64,000 bases of DNA, from the NCBI RefSeq assembly GCF_042453785.1, contig NC_091665.1:31397001-31461000 (forward strand), read 5' to 3'. A program made the translations under genes and the position numbers. This document shows positions 39,708 to 55,100 of the stretch, piece after piece. Positions within the stretch are counted from its first letter, which is position 1. Every line of letters starts with the position of its first letter. This stretch comes from Malus domestica (Eukaryota > Streptophyta > Magnoliopsida > Rosales > Rosaceae). The notes beneath the pieces were generated by a model. That model saw only the letters and a list, made by a program, of their open reading frames with translations, searched no databases and was not told where the DNA came from.

Positions 39708-40118
39708 GGTGCAAAAAACTGTAAGTATCAGAGCACGCGGACTCGCAGAGATTTCTTCGTCGAGTTGCAGAGCTTAGAGAGAGAGGTCCAACCGTCCAAG
39801 GAGGGAGGAAGTTTCTGCGGGATGTTTTCCTATTTGTTATATAGGTAGGGACTTGGCGGTAAATATCGAAGTACACCCTCCATGGTTTCTGAAATTTCAA
39901 TCACATCCCTCCATGTGTCCATGTATCCATGTGGATTGGTCCATTGGGGGACTTATTCATATTTTATTTATTTCAATTAACTTAATATTTGGGATGTTCC
40001 TTGTAATTTACGTACATTTTACAAAGGTCAATGACACAAATAGGGATTAGTGACGAAATGATAATGATGTTACTATTTCCACTGCAAGATTAGAAAATCT
40101 TGGTATGGCCGACAATAT

Positions 40119-40296
40119 GAGAAATGCTAAGGAGATTCTCTCAATGTAAGATTTTTTATGGATTCTTTGTCATTTCATAATTCAACGTTAATTTTCGTGC
40201 TAACATTATAAAACGATATGCCAAAAACATAGGTGGTAGAGAGTCTATGGAGTCTTGAAGAGTCTTACTTTTAATAGAATCTCCTTAACAAATCTC
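40119..40296. mobile_element. Small fold-back MITE, 178 bp
   Basis: The left end GAGAAATGCTAAGGAGATTC and the complement of the right end, GAGATTTGTTAAGGAGATTC, match at 16 of 20 positions. It lies upstream of the VPS2.2 gene. No clear target duplication. Confidence 0.65.
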
Positions 40297-41700
40297 GTCT
40301 AGGTATATATGAGACATTTCCCAACATTTTTTTCTCTCACTAGTGGCTTACCTTCCTTCTAATTTAATTACGTTACAACATGTTCAATCATGTTCTCTAT
40401 TTTATACCAAGGTTTCAGCTAAATTATCAAATTATTAGCCAATAAAAATTAATTATAAATATAGAGTTATAATAACTATGAGTCAATAATTAGACAATAG
40501 AATTTAATTATTTATTTAAAATAAATTAAATCAATCAGCGTTAATTATAAAGAGTCACTAGGAGCTCATTTCTCTCTCCCTTAGATGAATCTTTATTTTA
40601 GGAGGTGGACAGGAAACATGATTGGAGTTGATTTTTTTTTTTTTTAAATCTCCCTAATTTCTAGTTATAATTTCAGTTTAGGAAGCCAATTGGAGATGCT
40701 TTTACTCAATGATAAAAGCCATATGTAGAGGCTTGAGGTATGGCATATGAATAGTATTATGATCAAATTTCGAGGTACGTGGTCATTTAATATAGATAAT
40801 ATCGTTTATTAAAAAAAATAAAGAAATTGTGCCTATCAAAAATAAAAAAAAATTGTGCCTATCTTTCTATATCAATGTAGAGGTGTCATTTATAGACAAA
40901 CTATTATATAGTTATCCACATGAGAACTATTATTAGCACTCCAAAAATCTTAATTTGCATTCCTAACACGTGTATTTTTTTATTTCTAATTATAGAAAGT
41001 TTGGAGTACGAAATGAGATTTTTGAAGTACTAATAACAATTCCCTATCCATATTTATATATAAATATATCAATTATAATTTGGAAGATGATAACTCTACT
41101 ATTAGCTTCTTCATTTATGAAAATTTCGATACTTATAGAAATAAATATCATATTTCATCAAATTTTGTATTTCGCGCGCTATGTGGCATTAAAAGCTTTA
41201 TCTCCATGAAAATACATTTCTTTCAAACAGACACAAGAATCAAATTACATTATATTGTCATAATTCATGTTCTATGTTTGAAATTGCCAGCTTGACTATC
41301 TTTCTCCTCTCATTTTACAATGCTCCTCCCTTGTCCTTGTGCCATACATTTTATTATAGTAACATTCTATTAGTAATACACCAATACAGACACAGAGCCA
41401 CTTAAAAACCAGGATGATATCGCCTATTCTCTTCTGCACTTCCAAATCTCCTCTTCAATCTCCCCTACTCTTATTATAATCTGGCTCCGCCAATGAATTC
41501 ACCCCGCTAATCTAGTACTAACGAAATACCAATAAAACTTCTTTCAATTCTAGACTCTTATATGTTTAATATACTTGTAGTTTTCTTTTAACACTATAAA
41601 CAACTCAAAAAATGAACAAAAAAAAAAACAATATTAACCAATTATTGTCTCCTTTTAAGTTGAGAAAATAGAAAGAGAGATCTTTGGGTTCACCCTGCGG
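40297..41700. other. Intergenic between VPS2.2 and PP2A B''
   Basis: AT-rich spacer between two divergently transcribed genes. A stretch at about 40728-40826 ends like the probable SINE at 18.3 kb. No gene supported. Confidence 0.45.
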
Positions 41701-41823
41701 CAACTGAAATAGTCAGAGACCGTGGACAAGCAAGTCTCCGGGACCCGGCGGCAGTTTCCGTTTACATAAAATCCCACGTGGCGCCCATCATATCGCTCAT
41801 CGCCGCCCCCTCTATTTTTTTAG

Positions 41824-41826
<3 letters not shown>

Positions 41827-41855
<29 letters not shown>
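41827..41855. repeat. (CT)n microsatellite in the PP2A B'' leader
   Basis: About 14 TC units in the probable promoter or 5' leader of the gene starting at 42296. (CT)n near transcription starts is common in plant housekeeping genes. Confidence 0.9.
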
Positions 41856-41858
<3 letters not shown>

Positions 41859-42295
41859 CAAGATAGACCTCTGTCTTCCCAAAGTTTCACTTCAGACACG
41901 ATTTCTTCAGAGCGCGGTTTTCCGATTCCCTGGAACCGCCCAAAACCGGGAGGTTTCGCGGCGGTGTCTGAGTTCACTTGCAGTGACCAGTGAGAATTCA
42001 GAGTCGTAAGAAGGCGTCCGTTCGCTCGTTCGTTCTCACAGAGCATCTGAGAGTAGATACTGGTACTGCTTCTTCCATCTTTCTGTCTCAATTGGGATTC
42101 CGGCCTAGGGTTTCCGTTTCAATTCAGAGCTAAAGCTCAGTGGCTGTGTTCGGACTGTCGGTTTCGTTTCGGTTCCGACCTAGGGTTATTCAAAATTTCG
42201 GCTTGAAAATTGATCGAAAGCGAGTGGGTTGGGATTGTGGTAGGAGGTGAAGAGTTGGTGATTCTGATGATTTTGGTTGAAGGGGTGAATTCTCG

Positions 42296-45200
42296 ATGGA
42301 TATAGACGCAGTAGCAGGGGATGTTGGTTCTTTGGATCCTGAGCTCTTACAGCTGCCGGAATTGTCTCCGTTTGCCCTTAAAACCAGTCCCCAGATTGCT
42401 GAGGATTTGTTCGCACAGTGGCTTTCGCTTCCGCAAACCGGCCGTTTGGTAATTTGCTCACTTTTCTGTCTTCATGTACAGTTTTTGTTATCAATGTGCA
42501 TTTCTGGGACTCAAAGCTATAGCTTGTAGCTCTTGTTTGGATATTTATATGGTTTCCATTGTTAGCTTTAGTACTTTATTTATGGTAGAGCTGTCGCTAT
42601 CAGTTATGGCCTCATGTCTTTTATTACTCTTCCCTCACTCATAATAGTTCTTGTAATTGAAGTAAAGGGTTTGTTTTTGTGAGTATTTATGTGCGGTTCG
42701 GGTAGACATAATTACCAGAAGAACTGTATATTGGGTAATTTCAGGTATTGTAAACGTTGATGTTTATCTGATGGTGTTTTGCGGTTTGATTTGACAGGTG
42801 AAGTCTCTAGTCGATGATGCAATAGCAGGAATTCCTATCAATGCCCCTGGGAACTCTTCAAGTGCAAATACTGCCGGGAGCAATGCATTACCTTCCATGT
42901 TTCCGGCTGGAAGTACACCTCCACTTTCGCCGAGAAGTTCCTCTGGTTCTCCGCGATTTTCAAAGCTGAAGACTAGTCCTTCTTCTCTTCGCTCTCCGCT
43001 AAAATTGGTTAGTGAACCAGTGCGAGAATCTATTCCTCAGGTCAAACTCCATTCTAATTGCCCTACTACTACTACTACTACTAATACCAATGTACCGTTG
43101 TTATTTTTGTTAATATTTTGAAGTAGAAATTTAGTTGTGAACTTGAATACTGGGTTCTTTTTATGCTGTCAAGATTGAAGAATTAATTCTCATAGTTTTG
43201 TATGTTTTAATATGATTTGCAGTTCTATTTTCAAAACGGTCCACCACCACCAAAGGAACTTAAGGAGCAATGTATTTCTAGAATTGATGACCTCTTCAGT
43301 GGTCAGATGGATGGATTGCAACTGCACGGTGAGATGTGTATCTGATCTGTAATTCACCTTTAGAAAAGCAAAAAACACGAATTCCCTCTCGTTAATCACC
43401 CCTTACCCATCCACTAGCAGAGATTAGTGAAACTGAATATTTTCAAAGCAAGGAGTTTATTTTATTTTTATGGTTATGCAGAGTTTAAGTTGGTTACAAA
43501 GGAGTTATGCAAGCTGCCAACGTTTTTCTCTTCTGCCCTCTTTAGAAAGATTGATACTAGCTGCAGCGGGATAGTGACGAGGTATGCAGAAAATGTAATT
43601 AAGCTTACTAAACGCAATTAGATCTCGTTTTAATGGGACCCCAATATATGAGTTGTGAATAAAAAGTAAGAAATGCTTCTTGTCATGTCTTTTTTGTTGG
43701 GAAGTTAGGTCCTTCAGCTGGTTGTATCACCATACCCAGTGTAAATTTTATTTGTGATGCTTCTACCTTTTATTATATTCTTTTATTCATTAGTTGACAA
43801 GCTTCTGTTACTCATAGAACCATGATTCAACAAGCCACATACATTTATCTATCTTTTACTTCTTGTTGTTCTATATATTTTTATTATATGCTGATCTACA
43901 AAATTGGTTTGTAGGGATGCATTCATCAAATATTGGGTCGATGGAAATATGCTGACAATGGATACAACAACTCAAATATTTAAAATTCTAAAGCAATCTG
44001 ATCGTAATTACCTTACTCAGGTTTGATTGAACGCTATTTTCTCTATATGGTCTATGAAAATTGCATTTCGATTGAAGCCCTTTCTTCTTACTTAAGTGCC
44101 TATTTCTCTCAGTTATGTACCATTGTTTTCACACATATTGGCTCTGTATTCTATATTCTCAATTGTCTGCCCTCATTCTCAATGCAGCTAGACTTCAAAC
44201 CCATTCTTCTAGAGCTTGTGGCAACCCATCCAGGGTTGGAATTTTTACATGGAACTCCTGAATTTCAAGAAAGATATGGTATGTGTTTTATACTACTAAG
44301 TTAGTGCAATATTGTTTGATGTCCGGTTAAGATCATGAGGATAGAAATCTGAAAAGTGACAATAGGGGTTTAACTGAATTTGTTGTGAAATATATGGTCG
44401 ACTCAAGTAGTTAATTATATTGTGGCATTAGGCACACCTTTTTTTTTTTTTTTTTGTATTTTGAGATGACCTTTCAGTTTTCTAAGTGAATATTTTTACT
44501 GCTCACACTTTTTTTTTTCATACTACTATTTGCTTACATAAGCTTCATTTTCAATGCCTCAGCTGAAACTGTAATGTACAGAATATTTTACTACATAAAC
44601 AGATCAGGAAATGGTCGCCTTACTCTCAGGGAGCTAAAACGAGGAAATTTAATTGCTGCCATGCAACATGCAGATGAGGAAGATGACATTAACAAAGTTC
44701 TAAGGTTTGATTGTCATTGGAACATCAATATTCAAGTACCGATTAGCGTTTCTTACTTCACGTGTGCCCCTACTAATATAGTTCTATATAATGATGTGGG
44801 GTTTGTAGGGGAGTAAATAGTACTCTTGGAAGCTTTGATTTTGAACTTAGCTGTGTTTCAATGGTTTGACTGTTTAACTTAACCTGAAAGATGTTATAGT
44901 GGATGAAAGATTTAGAAGGAACATAAGAACAGCCTACCAGCATTTTTCTTAGATTGCCCAAAGGGAACCCAGATTTCATTTTCTTTACTAAATTGTGTTA
45001 AACTACTAAACTATGTTATTGATGTTTTCTTTCCTGCCAAATTTCAGGTACTTCTCTTATGAACATTTTTATGTCATATATTGCAAATTTTGGGAGCTGG
45101 ACACAGACCACGATTTCTTGATCGACAAAGAGAATCTTGTTAGATATGGTAATCATGCTCTTACCTACAGGATCGTTGATCGAATATTTTCACAGGTTGG

Positions 45201-46713
45201 TGTATCTTATAGCTTCCTCTTCAAACTTCTGGAACAAATTATTTACCTGAATGAGGTTTCCACATTGATTGTGTATTTGCTCAATTCCATTCCAGATTCC
45301 GAGAAAGTTTACTAGCAAGGTTGAAGGGAAGATGGGTTATGAAGATTTTGTTTACTTCATGTTGTCAGAGGAGGATAAGTCGTGTGAGCCCAGCCTTGAG
45401 TATTGGTATACGTTTCTTGTTTCTTTGTTTTTTTTCCATTCTGACATTCAGTAATTTTTTATGTCATGGAATTCTTATTTTTTACAAGTGCAGTCAATGC
45501 TCTGTTTTTAAGTGGATGTAGTCATTGTTAGATGCATCTAAACATGAAAAGCATGAAATCTATATTTTAATAATCCAAATCTTGGAAGTTGGTTTAATAT
45601 TCTAACTCTCTGAAATGTCCGCTTCAGCAGTATATTTAAAAATAAACTTCTCAGTAGTGAAAGATTATAATTGTAAATTGAAAAAGAAACTTGCCCCTTT
45701 TTTTGCGAATTTTTCTCATGCGCTTGAATTGTAACCTCCCATTCTCTGTGGAAATTATCAGATGCATTGGAGCTCAAAGATTATGAATCACTTTTTCATT
45801 TTGAAGCTGTTATTAGCACTTCAAAACAGTCATCCTGCAATCCAAATTTACAAAAACACAAGGAAAATCTTGTATAGGAGAGCAGTATGACAATTTTTGT
45901 AACGAAAATTCAATATATGAGATGTTTAGCATGAGTCAAGCATCAGAGATAAGTCATGCATATACTTTAGTGAACTGTAACCATAAACATTGCTGTGAGG
46001 ACAAGCCTTGTTTCACCAACCTGGTTTTCTTTCATTTTTTACTTTGTCTGCTTTTTTCCCCTTTTATTGACTCAAATCTCATTTTGTAGGTTCAGATGTA
46101 TAGATTTGGATGGAAATGGAGTCCTTACGCCCAATGAGTTGCAGTTCTTTTATGAGGAGCAGCTGCATCGTATGGAATGCATGGCCCAAGAGCCTGTTCT
46201 ATTCGAGGATATTTTGTGCCAAATAGTTGACATGATTGCACCAGAGGTCAAATATCATCCTCCTCGTCATCATTGTTATTTTTACTATATTACTAAATTG
46301 TATCTTACTATCAGTCACACATTGGACATGACTAATTTTGACATCTTTCTTGCAGAGGGAAGATTATCTCACTGTAGCTGACTTGAAAGGTTGCAAACTT
46401 TCAGGGAATGTCTTCAATATCCTTTTCAACCTTAATAAATTCATAGCATTTGAAAGTCGCGATCCTTTTCTTATTCGTCAGGTATTTTTGCAAGGGTTAT
46501 GTATGAGAAATTGAGAAATACTGGGTGATTTTCGGGTACAATAACGGTGTTCTGGCATTTTGATGCATGCAGGAACGTGAGGATCCAACTTTGACTGAGT
46601 GGGACCGCTTTGCACACAGAGAATATATACGGTTGTCAATGGAAGAAGATGTTGAGAATGCCTCTAATGGAAGTGTAGAAGTTTGGGATGAATCACTTGA
46701 GGCTCCTTTTTAA
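42296..46713 (+). CDS. PP2A regulatory subunit B'' (EF-hand)
   Basis: Twelve exons (42296-42448, 42798-43040, 43223-43328, 43482-43581, 43915-44020, 44188-44278, 44563-44704, 45048-45195, 45296-45405, 46090-46246, 46356-46481, 46573-46713) encode 540 residues. It is the calcium-binding B'' type of protein phosphatase 2A regulatory subunit, which selects substrates for the A/C core. A Ser/Pro-rich N-terminal segment (about 52-130) precedes the conserved body. Visible EF-hand loops are [12 protein letters not shown], imperfect at position 12, and [12 protein letters not shown], a good match. The [10 protein letters not shown] and RIDDLFSG blocks are typical. It is not the shorter TON2/FASS type. 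It seems to match the Arabidopsis At1g03960/At5g44090 group (from memory). All joins are GT/AG and in frame. Confidence 0.95.
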
Positions 46714-47577
46714 GTTCCAGGTGAGAGGTTTACATGGAGTTCCAGTGGAAAAGAGCGTAAATATCTGGAAGTGCTATGTTCATCATGAAATGAATGCACC
46801 GTCGTACTTTTGTAATTATAGGACGAAAAATATTTTGTTCCCGACTCAAAGACATGGTTTTAATGTGAATCCGCCCGTTACTTGCTGTGTAGAATCTATT
46901 CTTCTCTAATATTTTCTTAGAGATGATGAATAATAGTTGAAAAGGGGAGGTTTTGCTTGACTATGTTGTGCAGAGCAGCCAAATTATGCTTGTTAACTGA
47001 TTTATGACTCTTTTTTGTTTATCCAGCTGCATACGAGATAGCTTCCGATCTTTCGTCAAAGTCGCTCGTCCAGTGAAAAGAATCATTTATGTCAAGATGC
47101 TCCGTGGCACTCATCAGTGGATCTAGTCCTGTTCAACATTAAATTTCATGCTTGGTCGTGCGACATTCATCAATGGTAAATTTCAAGCAGGATTGGCACT
47201 CATTTGCACTTTGATGGAACTCAAGGAGTTTCGGTATGGAGTACTACAAACCAATCGTCGTCGAGGTAACGGTAGTCCATGCTGTTCTGCAAGCAGCTCG
47301 AACCAGCCGGTTGCTTTTCTTATGGTGTTAGTAAACTTCCAAGTGCCTTGTAACATTTGCTCAGATGCTCTGCTTTGGTCCAACATCCCCCTCACCATTT
47401 TATTTTCTTTGCTTTCTCTTGCTTTATACCTTTGTCTATAGATTTCTTTTATTGGATTTTTTTTTTTTAAATTAAAATAATTGAGAAAGGAAAGAATGTG
47501 GTGGAGGCTGTGTAATGTTACCCTAATCCCTAAGTTTGAGTTTTTTTGCAAGGTTTAGCCAAACATGCTTATAAATT
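46714..47577 (+). other. 3' flank of PP2A B''
   Basis: Likely 3' UTR and spacer. Open frames at 46688-46909 and 47148-47441 do not continue the protein, which ends at TAA 46711-46713. Confidence 0.5.
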
Positions 47578-47732
47578 ACGGAACTTTAACGAAAAGCTTC
47601 CGATACTGCTCACTTTAACAAAAAACCATATTTTTACACTAAAATGTCAATTCTGGTACTATTCATTTTACTCTTTATTTTGTCTTTATCGTTAAAACTC
47701 AAAGTTTTCAAACTCTTTTCATTAGTTTTCCT
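47578..47732. mobile_element. Short MITE, family copy 2
   Basis: A 155-bp copy of the element at 39-192, similar throughout. It is flanked by TATAAATT (47570-47577) and TACAAATT (47733-47740), an 8-bp duplication with one change. Confidence 0.78.
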
Positions 47733-48275
47733 TACAAATTATAATATGGGTTTGTGGGTTTGATATGATTAGTCATGCCGTTAGGGGAAATAATTTGAAG
47801 GAAAATACTTGGTAATTAGTCACTCCTTGTTGCAGAAATCACAATCTACAAACGTAGCTGTTTGTGTTAAGATGTGATCTGCATGCAAGCAGGAACCACA
47901 CTTTAACATAAGGGGCCAAACAGTGTTCTAACTTTAATCGGGCGGAGGGTTTCTCCGCCGACAAAAGAAGAATCCACTGATTTGGAAATTTCACATTCAG
48001 ATGAGGGCAAATTCATAGATAGGTCTTTAAAAGGAAACAAAGCAGGGGAAACATGGCACCAATTGTGCACCACCATCTAAATACGAGATCAAACAAGTCT
48101 TAGAAAATCAAAACTATGGTTTAACATAACAGAGGATTAATTTGCGATCGAAAATTCGTCGGATGTGTTTCGTTTCAAAGAAATCCATACAAGGTTTAAC
48201 GAATTGCAGCTAATTTCCACCTGTAACTACGAATCAAAACATAAACTCGCCAGAGATGTGTTAACAGGACTGCGT

Positions 48276-49556
<1,281 letters not shown>

Positions 49557-49849
49557 TTTCTCAGACGATCGGACAAATCGGGGCAGAGGAGTCGGAGAAG
49601 ATGAGTGAGAGAGGCAAGAGGGGATAGCTAGGGTTTGAGATGTGACGAAATAGGGTTTTGTTGAAGCTGAGCGGGGATCCGCTGCGGTCGAGATTTTGGT
49701 GGGAATTTCTACATTCGTGAATTCTATTGGCTATAATATTAGTAGAATAGTCCTTTCTCATTTGTGCCCTTACATATTCCTTTCTTTACAATCAAGTCTT
49801 CTTTATCCTTTATTTTTTTATACACCAATATTAGACGTACTTTGACTAA

Positions 49850-50329
49850 GACCATCTCCAAATAAGATGTCAAATTTTGAACATAAAATTTAAATTTTGA
49901 CAGCTTATGTGGCACTTTGATATTTTTTAAAGTTTTGTTCTCTAACTGATATGTCAAATTAAATTATTATTTTATTATTTTATAAAATAAAATATTAAAC
50001 TAATTAAAATTTAATAAAAGACATTTAAAATTTAATCAGTAATCTATTCATATTCCTTGATTGAAAAAAAGAAAAAAGTTGATAATTGCATCGGTAACTC
50101 AACATTAATTATAATAAATGATTAAACTAATTAAAAATTAATAAAATACATTTGATAATTAATAAAAAAACATTTGAAGTTGCTGTCAAATTTGACAGTA
50201 ACCTCTTTTGTTGCCAATCCATGTCATCGCCACATAGAATTTGGCACTTCGGTTGGAGAATATTAGGGTGGTCTTTCTTTTACTGTTATAGTTGATGTGT
50301 ACATTTTGGCATCTCCTTTGGAGATGCTC
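49850..50329. mobile_element. Harbinger-type MITE, 480 bp
   Basis: Left end GACCATCTCCAAA; right end reads inward GAGCATCTCCAAA. TAA flanks both sides (49847-49849 and 50330-50332). The interior is AT-rich and non-coding. It sits upstream of eL14. Confidence 0.85.
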
Positions 50330-50667
50330 TAACAACACAATAAACTAATCATATTTAGATATCAAACTGATTAAATAAGTCAAATATAAACCTCTCACCA
50401 TAGAAGAATAAATAAATATCACTATACTGCAGTACTAGTGTGAATGCTTCTTCATACTTTACCTTTAGTAACTAGTTAAAAAGAAAAATGATTGAAAACG
50501 GTTTTAAAGTTCTAAAGTCACTTAAAGTATTTTCTGTATGCTCTAATTGAATATAGACCATTTTATTTGTACTCGATTTTGTTTTTTCCGTACCCTAATG
50601 TTTTAAAACGTATCAATTTTCTTTGGTTTGTCAAATTTACAAACAATTTTTATATAGTTTAATAAGT

Positions 50668-51226
50668 ACTAGTTTGGCTTTGATTTCGAGCAAATTTTTT
50701 TTTTTGAGATTGCTTAAATTTTTTATAAAACAATTAATTTAGGGTGTTAAACGTGTTTGGTAAAATAAAATAAGATCTTTTTTTTTTTGCAAAATCAACA
50801 GTCATTAAAAGTCAAAAAGCGGAAGCAGCTCAAATCAACTTTCAAAAAAACTAGTTTTTTTTTTTTTTCAAACACTAGTGAATAATACCATTTAATAAAA
50901 AAATTAAATACCAAATAAAACCCTTGCACTCTAGGGGAAAAAAGACAGCCACCTTCAATTTCCTGAAGAATCAATGGGTTACAAAAAGGAAATAATATCA
51001 CATCCAACACCATATTAGTTTTAGTCATTTATTTTATCCAAACACAATAATTTTACATAAAAATTTATCAAACACTAAAAAACTTTTTTTTTATATATTT
51101 TTTTATTTTTACGCTACAAGCACTTTTAAAGTAGAATATTTATTAAATACTTAACTATTTTATTTTATAATTATATATTCTCGTAACACAACATAAACAT
51201 TTTTATAAAAACACAACCAAACTAGT
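50668..51226. mobile_element. Probable AT-rich MITE with CTAGTTTGG ends
   Basis: ACTAGTTTGGCTTTG at the left and CAACCAAACTAGT at the right form inverted ends, with further partial complementarity inward. The ends and the target duplication are not resolved. Confidence 0.5.
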
Positions 51227-51229
51227 TTA

Positions 51230-52121
51230 AGAGAAAGATTTAAGGCTTTGTAAATTTCATAACCATTATATTTGTACCTTTACTTTCAATTTAGTTTTGA
51301 ACTTCTGCGTTAACAAACTCGAACCGTAAAATTTGTTACATTTTCTGATAGTTTTCTCCACCTAAATAAACAAAACAACGTTAAATTTGACCATAAAATT
51401 GCCATAAAGCAAAAGTGGTACGCTTCAAAAGAATAGAAGATTTCCTTTACCGTTGAAAAAAAAATGGATGCAAAACTTTCCTTTCCTATATTATTCCTGC
51501 GCCTTCTTCGCTCCCATCTCTCGTTCTCTCCAATCTGTGTGCATTTTTTTTACCATCTTGAAGAAAAGCTCAAACGGGTCGCAGCGTTTACAATTCTAAT
51601 TTGAATTTCTAAGACTCCAGTTAGTGAAGGTATTAGAAATCTACATTTTTTTTAATGTTTTGAATGCATTTGGTGTGTAGAATGAACATGAAGATGATTT
51701 GTGGATCTGGGTTTCTCTTGTTTCTGGGATTTTGTCATAAAGTTTTAATCTTGAGATGCTTAAATGTTTATATTGTTTTTGATTCATCACGAACGAATTA
51801 TGAATCATTGAAGGGCAAGGGGGATTTTGGGTTTATCATAGATTGGTGGTTTGAGATATTGAAATGTGAAAACTTTCCATTGGAGATAAGATTATGTAAA
51901 ATGATATAATGTTGGGGAAGTTTGGTATTTTGGGTATGTGACAGTGATGTTTTGTGGGATGATCCCATATGTTTGTTTCCTTTCGTTATCGAGTATATGT
52001 GATCTTCCTAGTGTTTATGTTTAAGTGATACTGACGCTGTACTTGAATTTAGGTGCCCGGACAAAGAAAAGGCGAAAGCTATTGAATTGGTTGTATCTTG
52101 GATGCTTGGTTGCGAGGGAAA
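51230..52121 (+). other. Promoter and 5' UTR of the TBC gene, with a probable leader intron
   Basis: A plausible leader exon ends AAG at 51629 before GTATTAG, and a matching acceptor TTTAG ends at 52052. This gives a ~420-base intron in the 5' UTR. The frame at 51664-51909 is inside that intron and is not a gene. Confidence 0.45.
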
Positions 52122-55100
52122 ATGGCGTTGTTTTTTATGAAGAAAGCTTCAACAGCTGAGTTAGATGCTTTCTATCCTATTAAACCAGAATGCCAAGTTG
52201 ACATCCCGAAGACGCGCTTTAGGCTCAGGGTATGCCCTTTTCACTTCATTTTGTTGCTAATTTATCTTTTAGCTCTGTCTAACAGAATTGAGTTCAACCA
52301 CCTTATGGAACAGTTTAATTATTGCTGCTAAGATAATTTCTAGTGTTTTTCCATTGAAAAGATATGGTTATGCACCACCAATGCTCAATCGCAAGATTCA
52401 CAACATGATTACTTTCTTGTACTTGTGACAAACACGTGTGATTTATGCTTATAAGTATCGCCTTTTGCAGGCGGGGAAAACTCTTAGTGAAAGAAGATGG
52501 CATGCTGCCTTCTCTGAAGATGGTCATTTGGATATAGCTAAAGTGCTTAGACGAATCCAACGAGGGGTAACCATCTGTTCATTTGTAACTTCTTTTTGAG
52601 TTAGGATCTATTGTTGGAGGTGGGGGATTGTTATATGTTTCTATGTGTGTTTCGTCACTTGTGATATTGAGTTGTGTCCCCAACAAAAGAAAAAAAGTAG
52701 ACGTTAAATTCTGCGTGTAGGATATAGCAAACACATCATATATAATTTTTAGCCTTGCTGGTGTTAGATACACCATATAATGCTCCTTTGGTTCACTCAA
52801 ATTTCAAATTGTATGTGTAAGATATATAGTATATATCTTCTTACTTCATTTGTTATTCTAGGGTGTCCATCCTGCAATCAAGGGTGTAGTTTGGGAGTTC
52901 TTGTTAGGTTGCTTTGATCCAAATAGCACCTTCGATGAACGAAATCAGCTCAGGCAGCGCCGGAGGTAAAACATTTTTGTTTTTTGCAATCTAATATGTA
53001 GAAGACGGCTCACAATTTGAACATAACCTCATGATGCTGGATCCATGGAAAGATCCTGGTTCTTTAAGTTTTGAATTGCTCTAGAGTAATATATTTTAGT
53101 AGCATGGATGGTTACGAGATGGGGTTGTATGATTTTTTCCTTCACTTGGTTTTGGGTGTTAGACCTAAGTATGTGCTGTAGTTTTTTGGTAGATAAAGAG
53201 GGGTGCAGGTGAAATGTGAGGTTAGTGAGGCTTGGAAGGGGTAAAGATTTTTTTTCTAGTCTGGCATCACTAGGTGGTTTTTCATATTCTAGTTTCCCCT
53301 TACATTATTTCCCGTAACAAAAAAAAGTCCCAGTGGTATGCTGTCCATCGACCCCATCTTACATTATTTTAATTTAATATGGTGATTTAATGTATAACAT
53401 ACAATTTTAGGGAGCAGTATAACAGATTGAAAGCTGAATGCCAGAAGATGGTTCCAGTTATTGGCAGTGGAAAATTTATTACAACGCCAATCATCACAGA
53501 CGATGGCCAACCAACAGAAGAATCAGAAAATGGCAATATGACAGGGGCTGCAAACCATGCTTCTTCAGACAAGAAAGTGATTCAGTGGAAGCTTTTTTTG
53601 CATCAAATTGGTACATATCTGCTGCATATGTGTTGCAAAACTACATAATTTGGATAAGTTGTGAACCATACACGTTTGAGTATCTTATGTTTATTTTACC
53701 AAGTGTTCACTTTTAGGTTTTTTCTTTTTCAATACTTTAAGTTCTGAACCTTTATCTATTTTGGTATCTCATGGTTATTTTAACTTATGTTAACCATTAG
53801 AAGTGGTTACTCAACTGGGGGGTTTGGCTTGTAGGTTTGGATGTTGTTCGCACCGATCGAGCACTTGTCTTTTATGAAAGTCAAGCTAATCAGGCAAAAC
53901 TTTGGGACATTCTTTCAATTTATGCTTGGGTGGACAATGATATTGGTTATGTTCAAGGTGAATGTCTCTGAATATCAAGTGATTCTATCAAAGTTGAACA
54001 GTATTAAGTGACATTTTATAATGGGCACTTTTGAGCAGGAATGAATGATATATGCTCGCCAATGGTAATTCTTATTGAAAATGAAGCAGATGCCTATTGG
54101 TGTTTCGAACGTGCTATGCGAAGGCTGGTATGTTTTACTTCTTACCTTGATGGTACTATTATCGGTTGCTTGTTTTGATAGAGCAGTGTTAACTGCCACT
54201 TTTTACTGTCCATTATCCATGAACTTGTTATGAGTGATTCCGAACAGGTAGGATAGTGTGACTAGTTTAAACTGAGATCTAGTATTTGACTAGAGCAATT
54301 TCGGTTGTCTTATTCTTTGTGTAGTCTGAGTCCTGGCTACTCAAATTGATCATGTAGACTAGAATGGACGGTTGAGAAAGGTGTACCGAGAATGGATGTG
54401 AGGGTGTTAAGAATTAAGATGGATGATTGGCAGACCTAGAAGGTATTTAGGAAATTGACTCTATAAAACATTGTAAATGGATTCCTAAAATATAATTAGC
54501 AGAAGTTCTCTAGCCAACAGATACATGAATGTTGGCTGTGCTGAATCTGTCAGGCGCTGCACTAGTAAATAAAGGCAACATATTCAGCATTAGGCATCAA
54601 AAGTCAGATACAAGTTACAATTAGGCAAGTTTCAATGGTTATATCAACTCTTTAACTTATAGTCAAGTTAAATGTGGCATACTTGACCTTAAATTATACT
54701 GGAAAAGGAGTTCTAACTTTGTTCTGCTGAACTGGATCGGATTCCAACATCTACTAAAGACTCATCTGGTTTCATCGATGGTGTGTTTAATTCCCTTCTG
54801 ATAGAGATCATGCATGACAAGAAACTAAGAAGTGTTAAGTTGTCTTTTGGGGGTCTTGAGGCTGATTATTTGTCTTGTTCATTTTTATTATTTACCGATA
54901 CAAATTTTCTTTAAATGATTTGTTAGATGATTTGTGCTTGTGATATGCTTCTGTTAGGGTATAATTCAGATTCCTGCTTTTGTTTTGAAAACAGCGAGAA
55001 AATTTTAGGTGCAGTGCGAGTTCGATAGGGGTGCAATCTCAGCTGGGTACACTCTCCCAAGTAATCAAAACTATTGATCCTAAACTTCATCAGCACCTTG

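Noticed and set aside
52098-52121. Eight extra in-frame codons upstream of the TBC start
   Set aside because: The codon at 52098 is TTG, not ATG; the first in-frame ATG is 52122.
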